64,000 nucleotides of DNA. Source: Piscinibacter gummiphilus. GTDB lineage: Bacteria; Pseudomonadota; Gammaproteobacteria; Burkholderiales; Burkholderiaceae_C. The stretch spans positions 124,001 to 188,000 of the forward strand of contig NZ_CP136336.1 of the NCBI RefSeq assembly GCF_032681285.1, in the 5' to 3' direction. Made by a program: the position numbers and the translations under genes. The notes beneath the pieces were generated by a model, which was given only the letters and a program-made list of their open reading frames with translations, had not been told where the DNA came from and ran no database searches. Below are positions 23,837 to 35,242 of the stretch, in pieces (position 1 is the first letter of the stretch; every line of letters starts with the position of its first letter).

Positions 23837-24838
23837 ATGAAGACTCTCGCCACCACCTTGGCCCTGCTGCTCGCCGCCTGTGCCGCTCCGGTTCCGCCCG
23901 GGCCGCCCGTGGCGCCGCTACGCGAGCAGGCACGGGCCCTTTTCGGGGTGGTGAAGCCGGTCGACCCGGCCGAGGTGCAGGCGCCGGCCGCAACCCTCGG
24001 CCGCGCGCTCTTCTGGGACACCCGCCTCTCGCTCGACGGCAAGACCGCCTGCGCCAGCTGCCACTCGCGCGACGACCACAGCGCCGACCGCCGCCGGGTC
24101 TCGATCAACGCCAAAGGCGAGCCCACGACGTTGCACTCGCAACCGATGTTCATGGCGCAGGACCAGGCCGTGCTGCGCTGGTACGGCGACCGCCGCGACG
24201 GCGCGCACCAGGCTGAGCGGTCGATCAGCGGCTCGATGGGCTTCGCCGCGGCCGATGCCATCGGCAGCACTTTGAAGCAGCACGGCTACGAGCCGGCGTT
24301 TCGCGCCGCCTTCCCCGACGTGGCCGAGCCGGTGGGTGCGGCCACCTACGCGCGGGCCTTGCAGGCCTACCAGCGCACGCTGCGCACGCCGTCGCGCTTC
24401 GATGCCTTCCTGCAAGGCGACGACCAGGCCCTGAGCGCACGCGAACGCACCGGCCTGCAGACCTTCATCGCCACCGGCTGCGCGGGCTGCCACAACGGCG
24501 CATTGCTGGGCGGCAACGCCATGCAGAAGTTCGGCCTGGTGAAGGACTACTGGCTCGCCACCGGCTCACCCAAACCCGACCTCGGGCGTTTCAACGCCAC
24601 GAAGCAGGAGGGCGACAAGTACGTCTTCCGCGTGGCCATGCTGCGCAATATCGCCAAGACCGCACCGTACTTTCACGACGGCTCGGTCGAGCGTCTCGAA
24701 GACGCGGTGCGCATCATGGGCGAGGTGCAGCTCGGCCGCACGCTCGCTGCGCAGGAGATCGACGACATCGTCGCCTTCCTGCGCTCGCTCACCGGCGAGC
24801 TGCCGGGGCATTACGGGCCGCCGGCGCGTTTCAATTGA
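23837..24838 (+). CDS. Di-haem cytochrome c peroxidase/MauG-family lipoprotein
   Basis: A 333-residue secreted protein. The N-terminus has a lipobox LLAAC with lipid-acceptor Cys15. Two c-type haem motifs are present: CASCH at 72-76 and CAGCH at 215-219, the layout of bacterial di-haem peroxidases and MauG-like proteins. Other family features are FWDTRLSLDGKTACASC, RSISGSMGFAAAD and APYFHDGSVERLEDAV. It reduces hydrogen peroxide or oxidises a protein partner in the periplasm. The ATG at 23837 has AAGGAG at 23825-23830; the 15-codon longer start is not needed. It ends 4 bases before the convergent kup gene. Confidence 0.9.
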   Translation: MKTLATTLALLLAACAAPVPPGPPVAPLREQARALFGVVKPVDPAEVQAPAATLGRALFWDTRLSLDGKTACASCHSRDDHSADRRRVSINAKGEPTTLHSQPMFMAQDQAVLRWYGDRRDGAHQAERSISGSMGFAAADAIGSTLKQHGYEPAFRAAFPDVAEPVGAATYARALQAYQRTLRTPSRFDAFLQGDDQALSARERTGLQTFIATGCAGCHNGALLGGNAMQKFGLVKDYWLATGSPKPDLGRFNATKQEGDKYVFRVAMLRNIAKTAPYFHDGSVERLEDAVRIMGEVQLGRTLAAQEIDDIVAFLRSLTGELPGHYGPPARFN

Positions 24839-24842
24839 TCGA

Positions 24843-26723
24843 TCAGATCTGCACCCGGGTGCCCAGCTCGATGACGGCGTTGTCGGGCAGGCGGAAAAAC
24901 TCCGACACCCGCCCCGCATTGCGGCTCATCGCCGCGAAGAGCTTCTCGCGCCAGCGCGCCATGCCGATGCCGGCCGTCGGCACCACCGTTTCGCGGCTCA
25001 GGAAGTAGCTGGTCTCGAAGGCCGGCACCTCCAGGCCGTGGGCGGCGCAGGCGGCGAGCGCGCGCGGCACGTCGGGCGTCTGCATGAAGCCGAAGTGCAG
25101 CGTGACCTGCCAGAAGCCGTGGCCGAGATCGCGCAGCTGCAGGCGCTCGTCGTCGGCGACCCACGGCACGTCGGCGAAGGCCACCGTGAGCACCACGTTG
25201 CGCGCGTGCAGCACCTGGTTGTGCTTGAGGTTGTGCAGGAGCGCCTGCGGCACGGTGCTCGGGTCGGCCACCGGGTAGACCGCGGTGCGCGGGATGCGCG
25301 GCAACGTCTCCTGCGGCAGCCGGTCGACGAACGCCTGCAGCGCGAGCCCATCGTGGCGGATGCCCTCGACGAGCAGGCGCCGCCCGCGCGCCCAGGTGCT
25401 CATGAGCGCGAAGAGCACGAGGCCCGTGGCCAGCGTGAACCAGCCGCCCTCGAAGAACTTCACCGAGCAGCTCACCACCAGCAGCAGGTCGATCGCGAGG
25501 AAGAAGCCGGTGGCGCCAAGCGCGACCGGCAGCGGCAGCCCCCAGCCGTGGCGCACCACCACGTAGGTGAGCAGCGTGGTGATGAGCATGGTCACCGTCA
25601 CCGCGATGCCGTAGGCGCCGGCCAGTGCCGCGCTGCTGCCGAAGCCGAGCACGACCGCCGCCACGCCGAGCGCGAGCGCCCAGTTCACGCCCGGCAGGTA
25701 GATCTGCCCCGCTTCGCGCGCCGAGGTGTAGTGCACCTCCATGCGGGGCAGGAAGCCGAGCCGGATGGCCTGCTGCGTCATCGAGTACGCGCCCGAGATC
25801 ACCGCCTGCGAGGCGATGATGGCGGCGAGCGTGGCCAGCACGATGGCCGGCACCAGCCACGCGCCGGGGAAGAGGCGGAAGAACGGGTTCTCGATCGCCC
25901 CCGGGTCGCGCATCAGCAGCGCGCCCTGCCCGAGGTAGTTGAGCGCGAGCGAGGGCAGCACCAGGGCCGTCCACGCGAGCCGGATCGGTGCACGGCCGAA
26001 GTGGCCCATGTCCGCATAGAGCGCCTCGGCCCCGGTGACGGCGAGCACGATGGCGCCGATAGCGGCGAGCACCATCCAGCCGCGACCCTGCAGGAACTGC
26101 CACGCATGCAGCGGGTTGAGCGCCGCGAGGATGCGCGGCTCCTGTGCGATCTGCGCGAGGCCGCTCACCGCGAGCGCGGCGAACCACAGCACGATCACCG
26201 GGCCGAAGGCACGGCCGACGGTGCCGGTGCCCAGGCGCTGCATCGCAAAGAGCGCCGCCAGCACCACGAGCGAGGCCGGCACCACGTAGGGCTTGAGGGC
26301 GGGCGTGGCGACTTCCAGGCCTTCCATCGCGCCGAGCACCGAGATCGCGGGCGTGATGACGCCGTCGCCATAGAAGAGCGTGGCCCCGAAGAGCCCGACG
26401 ACGAGCAGCACCCGGCGCAGGCGCGGCCGGTGGCGCGCCGCTTCGGCGGCGAGCGCGGTGAGGGCGAGTGCGCCGCCTTCGCCGCGGTTGTCGGCGCGCA
26501 GGATGAGGATCACGTACTTGAAGGTCACGATCAGCATCAGCGCCCAGAAGACCGCCGAGCAGGCGCCCAGCAGGTGCGCCGCATCGAGCGGCACGCCGGT
26601 GGCCGGCTCGAATATCGCCTTCATCGTGTAGAGCGGGCTGGTGCCGATGTCGCCGTAGACGACGCCGACGGCGCCGAGCGTGAGGGCGGCGAGGCCCTGG
26701 CGGGTGGGAGTGGGTGATGACAT
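24843..26723 (-). CDS. kup: Potassium uptake protein Kup
   Basis: A 626-residue KUP/HAK/KT potassium transporter. It starts [23 protein letters not shown], the family signature, and has about 12 membrane helices up to residue 450 ([35 protein letters not shown] and [18 protein letters not shown] are characteristic). The C-terminal cytoplasmic domain ends [16 protein letters not shown]. It mediates proton-coupled potassium uptake. The gene starts 70 bases after a KdpE-like regulator and the KdpD-like sensor precedes that, all on the minus strand, so potassium or turgor control through this pair is likely. The start 26723 is chosen because the family signature begins 10 residues later. Confidence 0.94.
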   Translation of the reverse strand: MSSPTPTRQGLAALTLGAVGVVYGDIGTSPLYTMKAIFEPATGVPLDAAHLLGACSAVFWALMLIVTFKYVILILRADNRGEGGALALTALAAEAARHRPRLRRVLLVVGLFGATLFYGDGVITPAISVLGAMEGLEVATPALKPYVVPASLVVLAALFAMQRLGTGTVGRAFGPVIVLWFAALAVSGLAQIAQEPRILAALNPLHAWQFLQGRGWMVLAAIGAIVLAVTGAEALYADMGHFGRAPIRLAWTALVLPSLALNYLGQGALLMRDPGAIENPFFRLFPGAWLVPAIVLATLAAIIASQAVISGAYSMTQQAIRLGFLPRMEVHYTSAREAGQIYLPGVNWALALGVAAVVLGFGSSAALAGAYGIAVTVTMLITTLLTYVVVRHGWGLPLPVALGATGFFLAIDLLLVVSCSVKFFEGGWFTLATGLVLFALMSTWARGRRLLVEGIRHDGLALQAFVDRLPQETLPRIPRTAVYPVADPSTVPQALLHNLKHNQVLHARNVVLTVAFADVPWVADDERLQLRDLGHGFWQVTLHFGFMQTPDVPRALAACAAHGLEVPAFETSYFLSRETVVPTAGIGMARWREKLFAAMSRNAGRVSEFFRLPDNAVIELGTRVQI

Positions 26724-26793
26724 GCGCAGATGCGGGAAACGAGAAGGCGCCCAGCGTGCGCCCGGCCGCATCAGGAACGCATAAGCGCCGTCG

Positions 26794-27489
26794 TCAGTCG
26801 TCGGCGGGCTCGGCCAGCCGGTAGCCCACGCCGGGCTCGGTGAGCAGCAGCTGCGGGTCGGCCGGCTCGTGCTCGAGCTTGGCGCGCAGCTGGCCCATGT
26901 AGAGCCGCAGGTAGTGGGTGTGCTCGCTGAAGTCGGCGCCCCACACGTCGGTGAGCAGCTGCCGGTGCGTGACCACCTGGCCGGCCTGGCGCACAAGGCG
27001 CGCGAGCAGGTTGAACTCGGTGGGCGTGAGGTGCACCGCCTTGCCGTCGAGCATCACCTCGCGTGCGGCGAGGTCGACGAACAAGGCCTCGCGCCGGTAG
27101 TGCGTGATCGACGGCTGCACCTGCGTGCCGCGGTGGCGCAGCGCGACGCGCATGCGTGCAAGCAGCTCCGGCACGCCGAAGGGCTTGACGAGGTAGTCGT
27201 CGGCCCCGGCGTCGAGCAGGCGCACCTTCTGGCCTTCGCCTTCGCGTGCCGAGATCACGATGAGCGGCGTGGCCTGTCGGCGGCGCAAGGTGGCGAGCAG
27301 GGCGTCGCCGTCGCCGTCGGGCAGGCTGAGGTCGAGCAGGACGAGGTCGACCGGCGTGTGCTGCAGCAGCGCCAGCCCTTCGCTGAGGCTCGCCGCGGTG
27401 ACGAGCTCATAGCCTTCGACCACGAGCGCATCGCGCAAGGTGTTGCGCAGCTCGCGGTCGTCTTCGACGAGCAGCACCTTGAGGCTCAT
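26794..27489 (-). CDS. KdpE-like response regulator (OmpR family)
   Basis: A 231-residue OmpR/PhoB-type regulator close to KdpE (225 residues). The receiver has Asp10/Asp11, phospho-acceptor Asp53 in [10 protein letters not shown] and Lys102 in DDYLVKPFG. The C-terminal winged helix (about 130-228) contains [21 protein letters not shown] and [15 protein letters not shown], the latter typical of KdpE. Its ATG overlaps the stop of the sensor gene (ATGA), so the pair is coupled. The downstream neighbour is kup instead of the usual kdpFABC operon, hence Kup is the probable target. KdpE-like identity is firm at family level. Confidence 0.88.
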   Translation of the reverse strand: MSLKVLLVEDDRELRNTLRDALVVEGYELVTAASLSEGLALLQHTPVDLVLLDLSLPDGDGDALLATLRRRQATPLIVISAREGEGQKVRLLDAGADDYLVKPFGVPELLARMRVALRHRGTQVQPSITHYRREALFVDLAAREVMLDGKAVHLTPTEFNLLARLVRQAGQVVTHRQLLTDVWGADFSEHTHYLRLYMGQLRAKLEHEPADPQLLLTEPGVGYRLAEPADD

Positions 27490-29030
27490 GCAGGCGCCTC
27501 GGCGATCGACGGCGGCGTGCCCTCCGGCAGCCAGCACTCGAAGCTCGTGCCGCCATGGCCGCGCGGCCTGAGCTTCAGCTCGCCGCCGTGCGCGCGTGCG
27601 ATGGCGCGGCACACGGCGAGGCCCACGCCGGCGCCGCGCCGCTGCCCGCCGTGCGGCGCGAATTCCCCGCGCTGGAACACCTCGAACACCCGCTCGCGCC
27701 AGCCCGGCGCGATGCCGGGGCCGCGGTCGCGCACCGCGAAGACGACGTGCGCGCCCTGGCGCCGCACGAGCACTTCCACCGGCGCTTCGGCGGGGCTGTA
27801 CTTGAGCGCGTTGTCGACCAGGTTGTCGAGCAGCTGCGTGAGCAGGATGGCGTCGCAGCGCACCAGCGGCAACCCGGGCTCGAGCCGCGCGCGCGCGCGG
27901 CGCGTGGGGTCGTGGCGGCGCGCGCGACGCAGCACGTTGCCGACGATCTCTTCCGCCGATTCCCAGTCGAGCTGCAAGGGCACGCCGGGGGTGTCGAGCC
28001 GGGCCAGCTGCAGCGTGTTGTCGGTGAGGCGGCTCAACTGCGCGGTCTCGTCGACGATGGACTGCGCGAGGCGCTCGCGCTGGGCCGCCGACAGCCGCGC
28101 GCCCTGCTCGTGCAACGACGAGGCGGCGCCCATGATGGCCGCCAGCGGCGTGCGGTAGTCGTGCGAGATCGCGGCGAGCATCGCGTTGCGCACGCCTTGC
28201 AGCTGGGCGTGCCGTTGCGCCTCGGTGGCTTCGCGGCGCGCCTGGGCGCGCTGCAGCGCCAGGCCCATCTGGTCGCACAGGGCCTGGGCCTGCACGCGCA
28301 GGGGTTCGTCTGGCGGCGCCAGCGCCTCGAAGCCGATGCGCACCGCCCCGAAGGCCGCCTGCCGGCCGCGCAAGGGCAGGTACCACTCGGGCAGGTCGGC
28401 ATGGCGGCCGGTGCCGGGGCCGAAGGCCTGCGCCTGCCGCGTGCAGTGCCACAGGCCCGACAGCACGTGCGCATCGGGCTCGCCCAGCACGAGGGTGGCC
28501 TGCACATCGTCTTGAGCCGGCAGGGCGCCGCGCAGCACCAGCAGGGCGGGTGGGGTGCCCAGCAGCTGCGTGAGCGCATCGCGCAGCGTGCCGGCCTGCG
28601 CGGCCGGGTCGTCGGCGTCGCGCAGCGCGTCGCCCAGCTGGCGCAGCTGCTCGGCCTGCAGCGCATGCGCACGCGATTGCGCCGCGACCTGCCGCTGGCG
28701 CGCCACCACCGCGGCCACCACCCAGCTCACCGCCAGCATGCCGGCGAGCAGCAGCGCGTCTTGCCGCAGGTCGATGGCGAAGGTGTGGCGCGGCGGCACG
28801 AAACACCAGTTGAAGGCGGTTACGGCCGCGGCAGTGGCGAGCAGCGAGGCGCCGATGGGCAGCCACAGCGTGGCGAGTGCGGAGGCGAGCACGAGCAGCA
28901 TCGCGAGACCCGACAGCGCCACCTGGCCGTCGAGCGCCGCCATCGCGGCCCAGGCCAGCGCCCACACGCCGACGGCCGGGGCGACACGGCGCAGGGCATC
29001 GGGCATCCACAAGAAGAAGGGCCTGCTCAT
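27486..29030 (-). CDS. KdpD-like sensor histidine kinase lacking the N-terminal domain
   Basis: A 514-residue sensor kinase that corresponds to the C-terminal part of KdpD (894 residues in E. coli). It starts directly at the four-helix DUF4118 membrane region (about 15-110) with the KdpD hallmark NWCFVPPRHTFAID. A GAF-like region follows (150-260), then the phospho-acceptor His290 in AAISHDYRTPLAAIMG, the N box LLDNLVDNALKYSP and the G boxes VRDRGPGIAPG and GAGVGLAVCRAIARAHGG. The cytoplasmic KdpD/USP potassium-sensing domains are absent. The ATG at 29030 is followed by hydrophobic sequence; a GTG 12 bases upstream is possible. Confidence 0.87.
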   Translation of the reverse strand: MSRPFFLWMPDALRRVAPAVGVWALAWAAMAALDGQVALSGLAMLLVLASALATLWLPIGASLLATAAAVTAFNWCFVPPRHTFAIDLRQDALLLAGMLAVSWVVAAVVARQRQVAAQSRAHALQAEQLRQLGDALRDADDPAAQAGTLRDALTQLLGTPPALLVLRGALPAQDDVQATLVLGEPDAHVLSGLWHCTRQAQAFGPGTGRHADLPEWYLPLRGRQAAFGAVRIGFEALAPPDEPLRVQAQALCDQMGLALQRAQARREATEAQRHAQLQGVRNAMLAAISHDYRTPLAAIMGAASSLHEQGARLSAAQRERLAQSIVDETAQLSRLTDNTLQLARLDTPGVPLQLDWESAEEIVGNVLRRARRHDPTRRARARLEPGLPLVRCDAILLTQLLDNLVDNALKYSPAEAPVEVLVRRQGAHVVFAVRDRGPGIAPGWRERVFEVFQRGEFAPHGGQRRGAGVGLAVCRAIARAHGGELKLRPRGHGGTSFECWLPEGTPPSIAEAPA

Positions 29031-29079
29031 CGTGCCGAACACGGTAGCAGGCCCTGCATCAGGAATCCGTCAGGATGTG

Positions 29080-29102
29080 CCGCGCCGCCCCTGCGGGCGC
29101 GG
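29080..29102. terminator. Possible hairpin terminator downstream of the alcohol dehydrogenase gene
   Basis: Seven-base arms CCGCGCC and GGCGCGG enclose a 9-base loop, placed 9 bases beyond the stop of the alcohol dehydrogenase gene on the minus strand. No T tract follows, so it may only stall polymerase or act with Rho. Confidence 0.35.
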
Positions 29103-29110
29103 TGGCGGGG

Positions 29111-30220
29111 TCAGTCGAACAGGATCACGCCGCGCGCGTTGCGGCCTTCGGCCAGGTCGGCAAACGCCTGCGGTGCCTCGTCGACCGAGTAGGTCTTGGT
29201 AATGAGCTCGTCGAGCTTCAACTGGCCGGTGCGGTACATCTTGATGAGTCGCGGGAAGTCTTCGCGCGGGCGGGCCGAGCCGAAATAGCTGCCCTTGAGC
29301 GAGCGTTCCATCGCGGTCATCGCGAGCGTGCGCACCGGGGCGCTGTCGGTGGGGGCCGACACGCCCACCGTGACCGCCATGCCGCCGCGGGCGAGCACGT
29401 TGACGGCCTGCGCGACGACCGCGCCCACGCCCACGCATTCGATCGCGTAGTCGGCGCCGCCGCCGGTCAGTTTCATGATCGCCTTGACCACGTCTTCCAC
29501 GCTCTTGGCGTTGACGGTGTGCGTGGCGCCGAAATCCTTCGCCATCTGCAGCTTGAGGTCGGAGGTGTCGACCGCGACGATCATCGAGGCGCCCGCGATG
29601 CGGCAACCCTGGATCGCCGACAGGCCCACGCCGCCGCAACCGAACACGACGCAGATCGAGCCGGCCTGCACCTGCGCGGTGTTGAGCGCGGCGCCCACGC
29701 CCGTCATGACGCCGCAGCTCACGAGGCAGGCCTTGTCGAGGGGCATGTCCTTGTCGATCTTCACCACGCTGTCGACCGCCAGCGTGGCGTATTCGGCCAT
29801 CACGCCACAGGCGCCGAATACGTTGAAGCCCTCGCCCTTGTCGGAGGTGAAGCGCGGCACCGCGCCGGGTGCCGCGAGGGCGGCGCGCACCGGCTGGTCG
29901 CACAGCTGCGGGCGGCCGGTCGAGCAGTAGCGGCAGCGGCCGCACATGGCGACGAAGCTGCTCAGCACCGTGTCACCCACCTTGAACTCGGTGACCGCCG
30001 AGCCGACCGCCTGCACGATGCCGGCACCCTCGTGGCCGAGCACGAGCGGCAGCGCCATCTGGATGGTGCCGTTGGCGGCCGAGAGGTCGCTGTGGCACAC
30101 GCCGCAGGCGGCCATCTTCACGAGCACTTCGTTGGGGCCCGGGTCCTTGACCTGCAGCGTCTCGACGGTGATGGGGCCGTTGACTTCGCGGACGACGACG
30201 GCACGTGCGGTGGTGGGCAT
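29111..30220 (-). CDS. Zinc-dependent alcohol dehydrogenase
   Basis: A 369-residue medium-chain dehydrogenase. Catalytic zinc ligands are Cys39 in ACGVCHSDLS, the His of LGHEGAG and a later Cys; the structural zinc site is CGRCRYCSTGRPQLC. The NAD-binding Rossmann motif is VFGCGGVGLSAIQG. The long insertion and overall size fit class III-like or NDMA-dependent-type zinc dehydrogenases. It oxidises alcohols to aldehydes or ketones. It is divergent from a Baeyer-Villiger monooxygenase gene across a 239-base region, which suggests joint alcohol to ketone to ester conversion. The ATG at 30220 has GGACT upstream. Substrate unknown. Confidence 0.9.
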   Translation of the reverse strand: MPTTARAVVVREVNGPITVETLQVKDPGPNEVLVKMAACGVCHSDLSAANGTIQMALPLVLGHEGAGIVQAVGSAVTEFKVGDTVLSSFVAMCGRCRYCSTGRPQLCDQPVRAALAAPGAVPRFTSDKGEGFNVFGACGVMAEYATLAVDSVVKIDKDMPLDKACLVSCGVMTGVGAALNTAQVQAGSICVVFGCGGVGLSAIQGCRIAGASMIVAVDTSDLKLQMAKDFGATHTVNAKSVEDVVKAIMKLTGGGADYAIECVGVGAVVAQAVNVLARGGMAVTVGVSAPTDSAPVRTLAMTAMERSLKGSYFGSARPREDFPRLIKMYRTGQLKLDELITKTYSVDEAPQAFADLAEGRNARGVILFD

Positions 30221-30459
30221 GGGAGTCCTTCTTTCTCGATGGAATACAGCTGAAGCGACGAGGGTACGCACTCCGCCGGCCGCCTTCAAGAGCGGCAGCC
30301 CGCACGCCCCTGTCACATGAGCGACGCCGCTGGAGTGACGTCGTGCACACAACGTTCCGCCAGATGGGGACGATGCTCAAAATCCATCGCCGAAACGGTG
30401 CGGTTCTAAGGCAGATACCTTACAGTTGAAAGCTTTCACCGAATTTGTACTGCTGATAT

Positions 30460-32293
<1,834 letters not shown>

Positions 32294-32304
<11 letters not shown>

Positions 32305-32839
32305 ACTCGCGGGCGTGCAGGAAGTCTGCGTGCTTCGGCGCGCGCTTCGTGCGGCTCCATTCTTCGAGCATGTCCCACTTCACCGCGTCCAGCTTCTGGA
32401 TCGTCGCTTCTTCTTCGGGGTCGGGGCAGGCGAGTTCGACGCGGTGCCCGTTGGGGTCGAAGAAGTAGATCGAGTGGAAAGCGCCGTGGTCGGTGACGCC
32501 GAGCACGCTCACGCCCTGCGCTTCGAGGTGGGCCTTGTAGGCGAGCAGCGTCGCGCGGTCTTTCACCCGGAAGGCGATGTGCTGCACCCACTCGGGCGTG
32601 TTGGGGTCGCGGCCCATCGGCGGCTTGGTGGGCAGCTCGAAGAAGGCGAGCACGTTGCCGCCACCCGCATCCAGAAAGATGTGCATGTACGGGTCGGGCT
32701 CCTTCGTCGAGGGCACGCGGTCTTCGGCGATGGCGAGCTGGAACTTGAAGTTGAGCATCTTCTCGTACCAGAGCACCGTCTCCTTCGCATCTTTGCAGCG
32801 GTAGGCGACGTGGTGGATGCGTTCGGTTTTCAGTTCCAT
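32294..32839 (-). CDS. VOC family protein (glyoxalase/bleomycin-resistance fold)
   Basis: A 181-residue vicinal-oxygen-chelate protein. Metal-type residues are His11 and His12 in ERIHHVAYRCKDA, then MHIFLDAGGGNVLAFFELP, WVQHIAFRV and FFDPNGHRVELACP. This size and motif set resembles ring-cleavage dioxygenase-like or lactoylglutathione lyase-like proteins. The ATG at 32839 uses a GGAGGT that is the end of the hppD reading frame, so it is translated with hppD as a two-gene operon. A role in aromatic degradation next to HPPD is plausible but the reaction is not known. Confidence 0.83.
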
Positions 32840-32841
32840 GG

Positions 32842-33933
32842 TCACACCTCCACTTTCAACGCGCCACGGCGGATCTGGTCGCGCTCCAGCGATTCGAACA
32901 GCGCCTTGAAGTTGCCCTCGCCGAAGCCTTCATCGGCCTTGCGCTGGATGAACTCGAAGAACACCGGCCCCAGCAGATTCGCCGAGAAGATCTGCAGCAG
33001 CAGCCGCTTCTCGCCGTTCGCCGTGCTGCCGTCGAGCAGGATGCCGCGAGTCTGCAGCTCCTTCACCGGCTCGCCGTGGCCGGGCAGGCGCTCGGCCAGC
33101 ATCTCGTAGTAGATGTCGTTCGGGGCCGTCTGCAACTTCACGCCTGCGAGCTGCAGCGCGTCGACGCTCGCGATCAGGTCGTCGGTGAGCAGCGCGATGT
33201 GCTGGATGCCTTCGCCGTTGAACTTCATCAGGAACTCTTCGATCTGCCCCGAGCCCTTGCCCGCCTCTTCGTTGAGCGGAATGCGGATGAGGCCATCGGG
33301 CGCCGTCATCGCGCGGCTGGTGAGGCCGGTGTATTCGCCCTTGATGTCGAAGTAGCGGATCTCGCGGAAGTTGAAGAGCTTCTCGTAGAAGCCGCCCCAG
33401 AAGGCCATGCGCCCGCGGTACACGTTGTGCGTGAGGTGGTCGATGATTTTGAAGCCGTGGCCTCGCGGGTGGCGCGCCGCAGGGTCCTGATACGCGGGCA
33501 GGAACTCGAAGTCGATGTCGTAGATGCTCTTGCCGTCTTCATAGCGGTCGATCAGGTACAGCGGCGCCCCGCCAATGCCCTTGATCGCGGGCAGCTTCAG
33601 CTCCATCGGCCCGGTGGGCACGTCGACCGGCTGTGCGCCGAGCTCGATCGCGCGGTAGTAGGCCTTGTGCGAGTCCTTCACGCGGAAGGCCATCGCACAC
33701 GCGCTCGGGCCGTGCTCGGCGGCGAAGTAACCGGCCAGGCTCTTGGGTTCGCGGTTGACGATGAAGTTGATGTCGCCCTGGCGGTAGAGCAGCACGTCCT
33801 TGCTGCGGTGGCGGGCGACGAGGCTGAAGCCCATCTGCTCGAAGAGCGGCTCCAGGGTGTTGGGCGTGGGCGAGGCGAATTCGACGAACTCGAACCCCAT
33901 CAGTCCCATGGGGTTGTCGAAGAGATCGGGCAT
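32842..33933 (-). CDS. hppD: 4-Hydroxyphenylpyruvate dioxygenase
   Basis: A 363-residue HPPD. The three iron ligands are His166 (IIDHLTHNV), His245 (GIQHIALLT) and Glu327 ([18 protein letters not shown]). Other conserved pieces are [14 protein letters not shown] N-terminus, [20 protein letters not shown] and the C-terminal gate helix [13 protein letters not shown]. It converts 4-hydroxyphenylpyruvate to homogentisate in tyrosine breakdown. hmgA and the fumarylacetoacetase gene are not in the window. It is followed by the VOC gene, 2 bases away. The 272-base region upstream contains no gene that I can support. Confidence 0.96.
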   Translation of the reverse strand: MPDLFDNPMGLMGFEFVEFASPTPNTLEPLFEQMGFSLVARHRSKDVLLYRQGDINFIVNREPKSLAGYFAAEHGPSACAMAFRVKDSHKAYYRAIELGAQPVDVPTGPMELKLPAIKGIGGAPLYLIDRYEDGKSIYDIDFEFLPAYQDPAARHPRGHGFKIIDHLTHNVYRGRMAFWGGFYEKLFNFREIRYFDIKGEYTGLTSRAMTAPDGLIRIPLNEEAGKGSGQIEEFLMKFNGEGIQHIALLTDDLIASVDALQLAGVKLQTAPNDIYYEMLAERLPGHGEPVKELQTRGILLDGSTANGEKRLLLQIFSANLLGPVFFEFIQRKADEGFGEGNFKALFESLERDQIRRGALKVEV

Positions 33934-34205
33934 GGTGTGCTCCTGTGCGTGGGGGGTCGAGGGAGCGGCTCATCACAAGGAGAACCGCGTGGCGCTCAAC
34001 GACCCGGCGGTGCGCAGGGCAGGCCGCGCACGGAGGCGGCCAAATGCTCTCCGAACGTCATGGCCAGCGGGGCCAGACGGGCATGTGAGGCGATGGAGGC
34101 GGTGTCCACGGGCCCCAGCATAGCGCCGGGGCCCATTCCCGGCGAGCCCGCTTGGCATTGCCGGCGTGGCGGTCTCTTCCTTGCAGACCGCCCTATGCTC
34201 TGGCC

Positions 34206-34640
34206 ATGCTTCGCCAGCACCAGACCACCCTGCACGTCGACACCCGCGGCCGCGGCCTCGCCGAGATCACACGCCCGGTGAGCGAGTGGGTCGCACAGAG
34301 CGGCCTGCGCGAAGGCCTGCTGACGCTCTTCGTGCGCCACACCTCGGCCAGCCTCGTGATCCAGGAGAACGCCGACCCCGATGTTCGCGGTGACCTCGAC
34401 CGCTTCTTCGCGCGCCTCGTGCCCGATGGCGACCCACTCTTTCGCCACCAGGACGAAGGCCCCGACGACATGCCCGCGCATGTGCGGGCGGCGCTCACCG
34501 CGGTGCAGTTGTCGATTCCGCTCACCCATGGACGGCTGGCCCTCGGCACCTGGCAAGGCATCTACCTGTGGGAGCACCGCACCCGCCCCCATCGCCGCGA
34601 GGTGGTGGCGCATCTCTTGGGCGAGCCCGGCCCCGCGTGA
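34206..34640 (+). CDS. yjbQ: YjbQ family protein
   Basis: A 144-residue YjbQ/UPF0047 protein. Signature segments are LTLFVRHTSASLVIQENADPDV (residues 39-60), DDMPAHVRAALTAVQLSIPL and LALGTWQGIYLWEHR. The family is annotated as secondary thiamine-phosphate synthase because YjbQ of E. coli has weak activity of that kind; the main role is unresolved. The ATG at 34206 gives the normal length, while longer upstream starts lack a ribosome site. It is followed 24 bases later by a membrane-protein gene on the same strand. Confidence 0.9.
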   Translation: MLRQHQTTLHVDTRGRGLAEITRPVSEWVAQSGLREGLLTLFVRHTSASLVIQENADPDVRGDLDRFFARLVPDGDPLFRHQDEGPDDMPAHVRAALTAVQLSIPLTHGRLALGTWQGIYLWEHRTRPHRREVVAHLLGEPGPA

Positions 34641-34664
34641 GCCACGATCGGCGAACATCCCGTC

Positions 34665-35045
34665 ATGCCCAGTACCTTGAGATCCATCGATTGGAAAGTC
34701 GTCGCCTTTGCCCTCGTCGCCGCCTACCTGGTGCCGGGCATCGTGCTTGCCGGCCTGCTCGCCATGGTCAACCACAGCCTGACGCTCGACGCGCTCACGC
34801 TCATGACGGCGCTGCTCTCCATCGTGAGCTTCCTCGTGCCGCCCGTGGCCGGCGGCTACCTCGCGGCCCGCTTTGCGCGCAGCCAAGCATGGCGCCATGT
34901 CGCCGTGGTCGGTGTGCTCGGGGCCTTGCTGTCGCTGCTGGCGTTTCATGCCTCGCCGCGCGCGATGCTGCTGTACGTGCTGGCGTCGATCGCACTGGCG
35001 GCGTTCGGTGGCTACATCCGGCTGCAGGGGCGGCCGAAGGCCTGA
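34665..35045 (+). CDS. Hypothetical four-helix membrane protein
   Basis: A 126-residue protein with four predicted membrane helices at about 10-33, 42-62, 77-95 and 101-118. Short charged ends, RSQAWRHV between helices 2 and 3 and a basic tail (RLQGRPKA) suggest the termini are cytoplasmic. No family is recognised. It follows yjbQ by 24 bases and is followed by an intrinsic terminator at 35073-35103, so the two probably form one transcript. Confidence 0.7.
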   Translation: MPSTLRSIDWKVVAFALVAAYLVPGIVLAGLLAMVNHSLTLDALTLMTALLSIVSFLVPPVAGGYLAARFARSQAWRHVAVVGVLGALLSLLAFHASPRAMLLYVLASIALAAFGGYIRLQGRPKA

Positions 35046-35072
35046 GCGGCTCTGGTAAAACCGCGGTCTCAC

Positions 35073-35103
35073 CGCGTCTCCCACCGAGGCGCGATTTTGT
35101 TTT
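35073..35103 (+). terminator. Intrinsic terminator after the yjbQ transcript
   Basis: An 8-base-pair stem (CGCGTCTC with GAGGCGCG, one G-U pair), loop CCACC, then the T-rich tail ATTTTGTTTT. It lies 28 bases after the membrane-protein gene and only 18 bases before the start of a 37-codon gene. It could also serve as an attenuator for that small gene. Confidence 0.75.
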
Positions 35104-35121
35104 CAACACCAGGAGATCCAC

Positions 35122-35235
35122 ATGAGTGCAGACAAGGACCGCGGCATCCGCCGCATCAAGCAGAAGCGTGCCAAGGACGCCAAGCGCGCCGCCAAGCAGG
35201 CCAAGTCGACGAAGCCGGCACCGGCCAAGTCCTGA
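35122..35235 (+). CDS. Small, strongly basic protein of 37 residues
   Basis: A short open frame with good coding signals: AGGAG at 35111-35115, ATG at 35122, TGA at 35233. The product has 9 Lys and 5 Arg in 37 residues, begins MSADKDRGIRRIKQKRAKDA and ends in KPAPAKS, much like a nucleic-acid-binding tail. It has no hydrophobic segment. It is separated by 7 bases from the following exported-protein gene. I do not recognise the family. Because it sits directly behind a terminator, either read-through or a promoter inside the terminator region must drive it. Confidence 0.6.
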   Translation: MSADKDRGIRRIKQKRAKDAKRAAKQAKSTKPAPAKS

Positions 35236-35242
35236 GGTTCCG

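Noticed and set aside
30428..30437. GAAAGCTTTC palindrome before the Baeyer-Villiger monooxygenase gene
   Set aside because: A 10-base palindrome can occur by chance; no second copy or paired promoter elements were found to support an operator.
33989..34123. A 44-codon GTG frame with AAGGAG in front, between hppD and yjbQ
   Set aside because: The product is Arg/Pro/Ala-rich with no recognisable feature and has an equally open antisense frame; not enough support for a gene.
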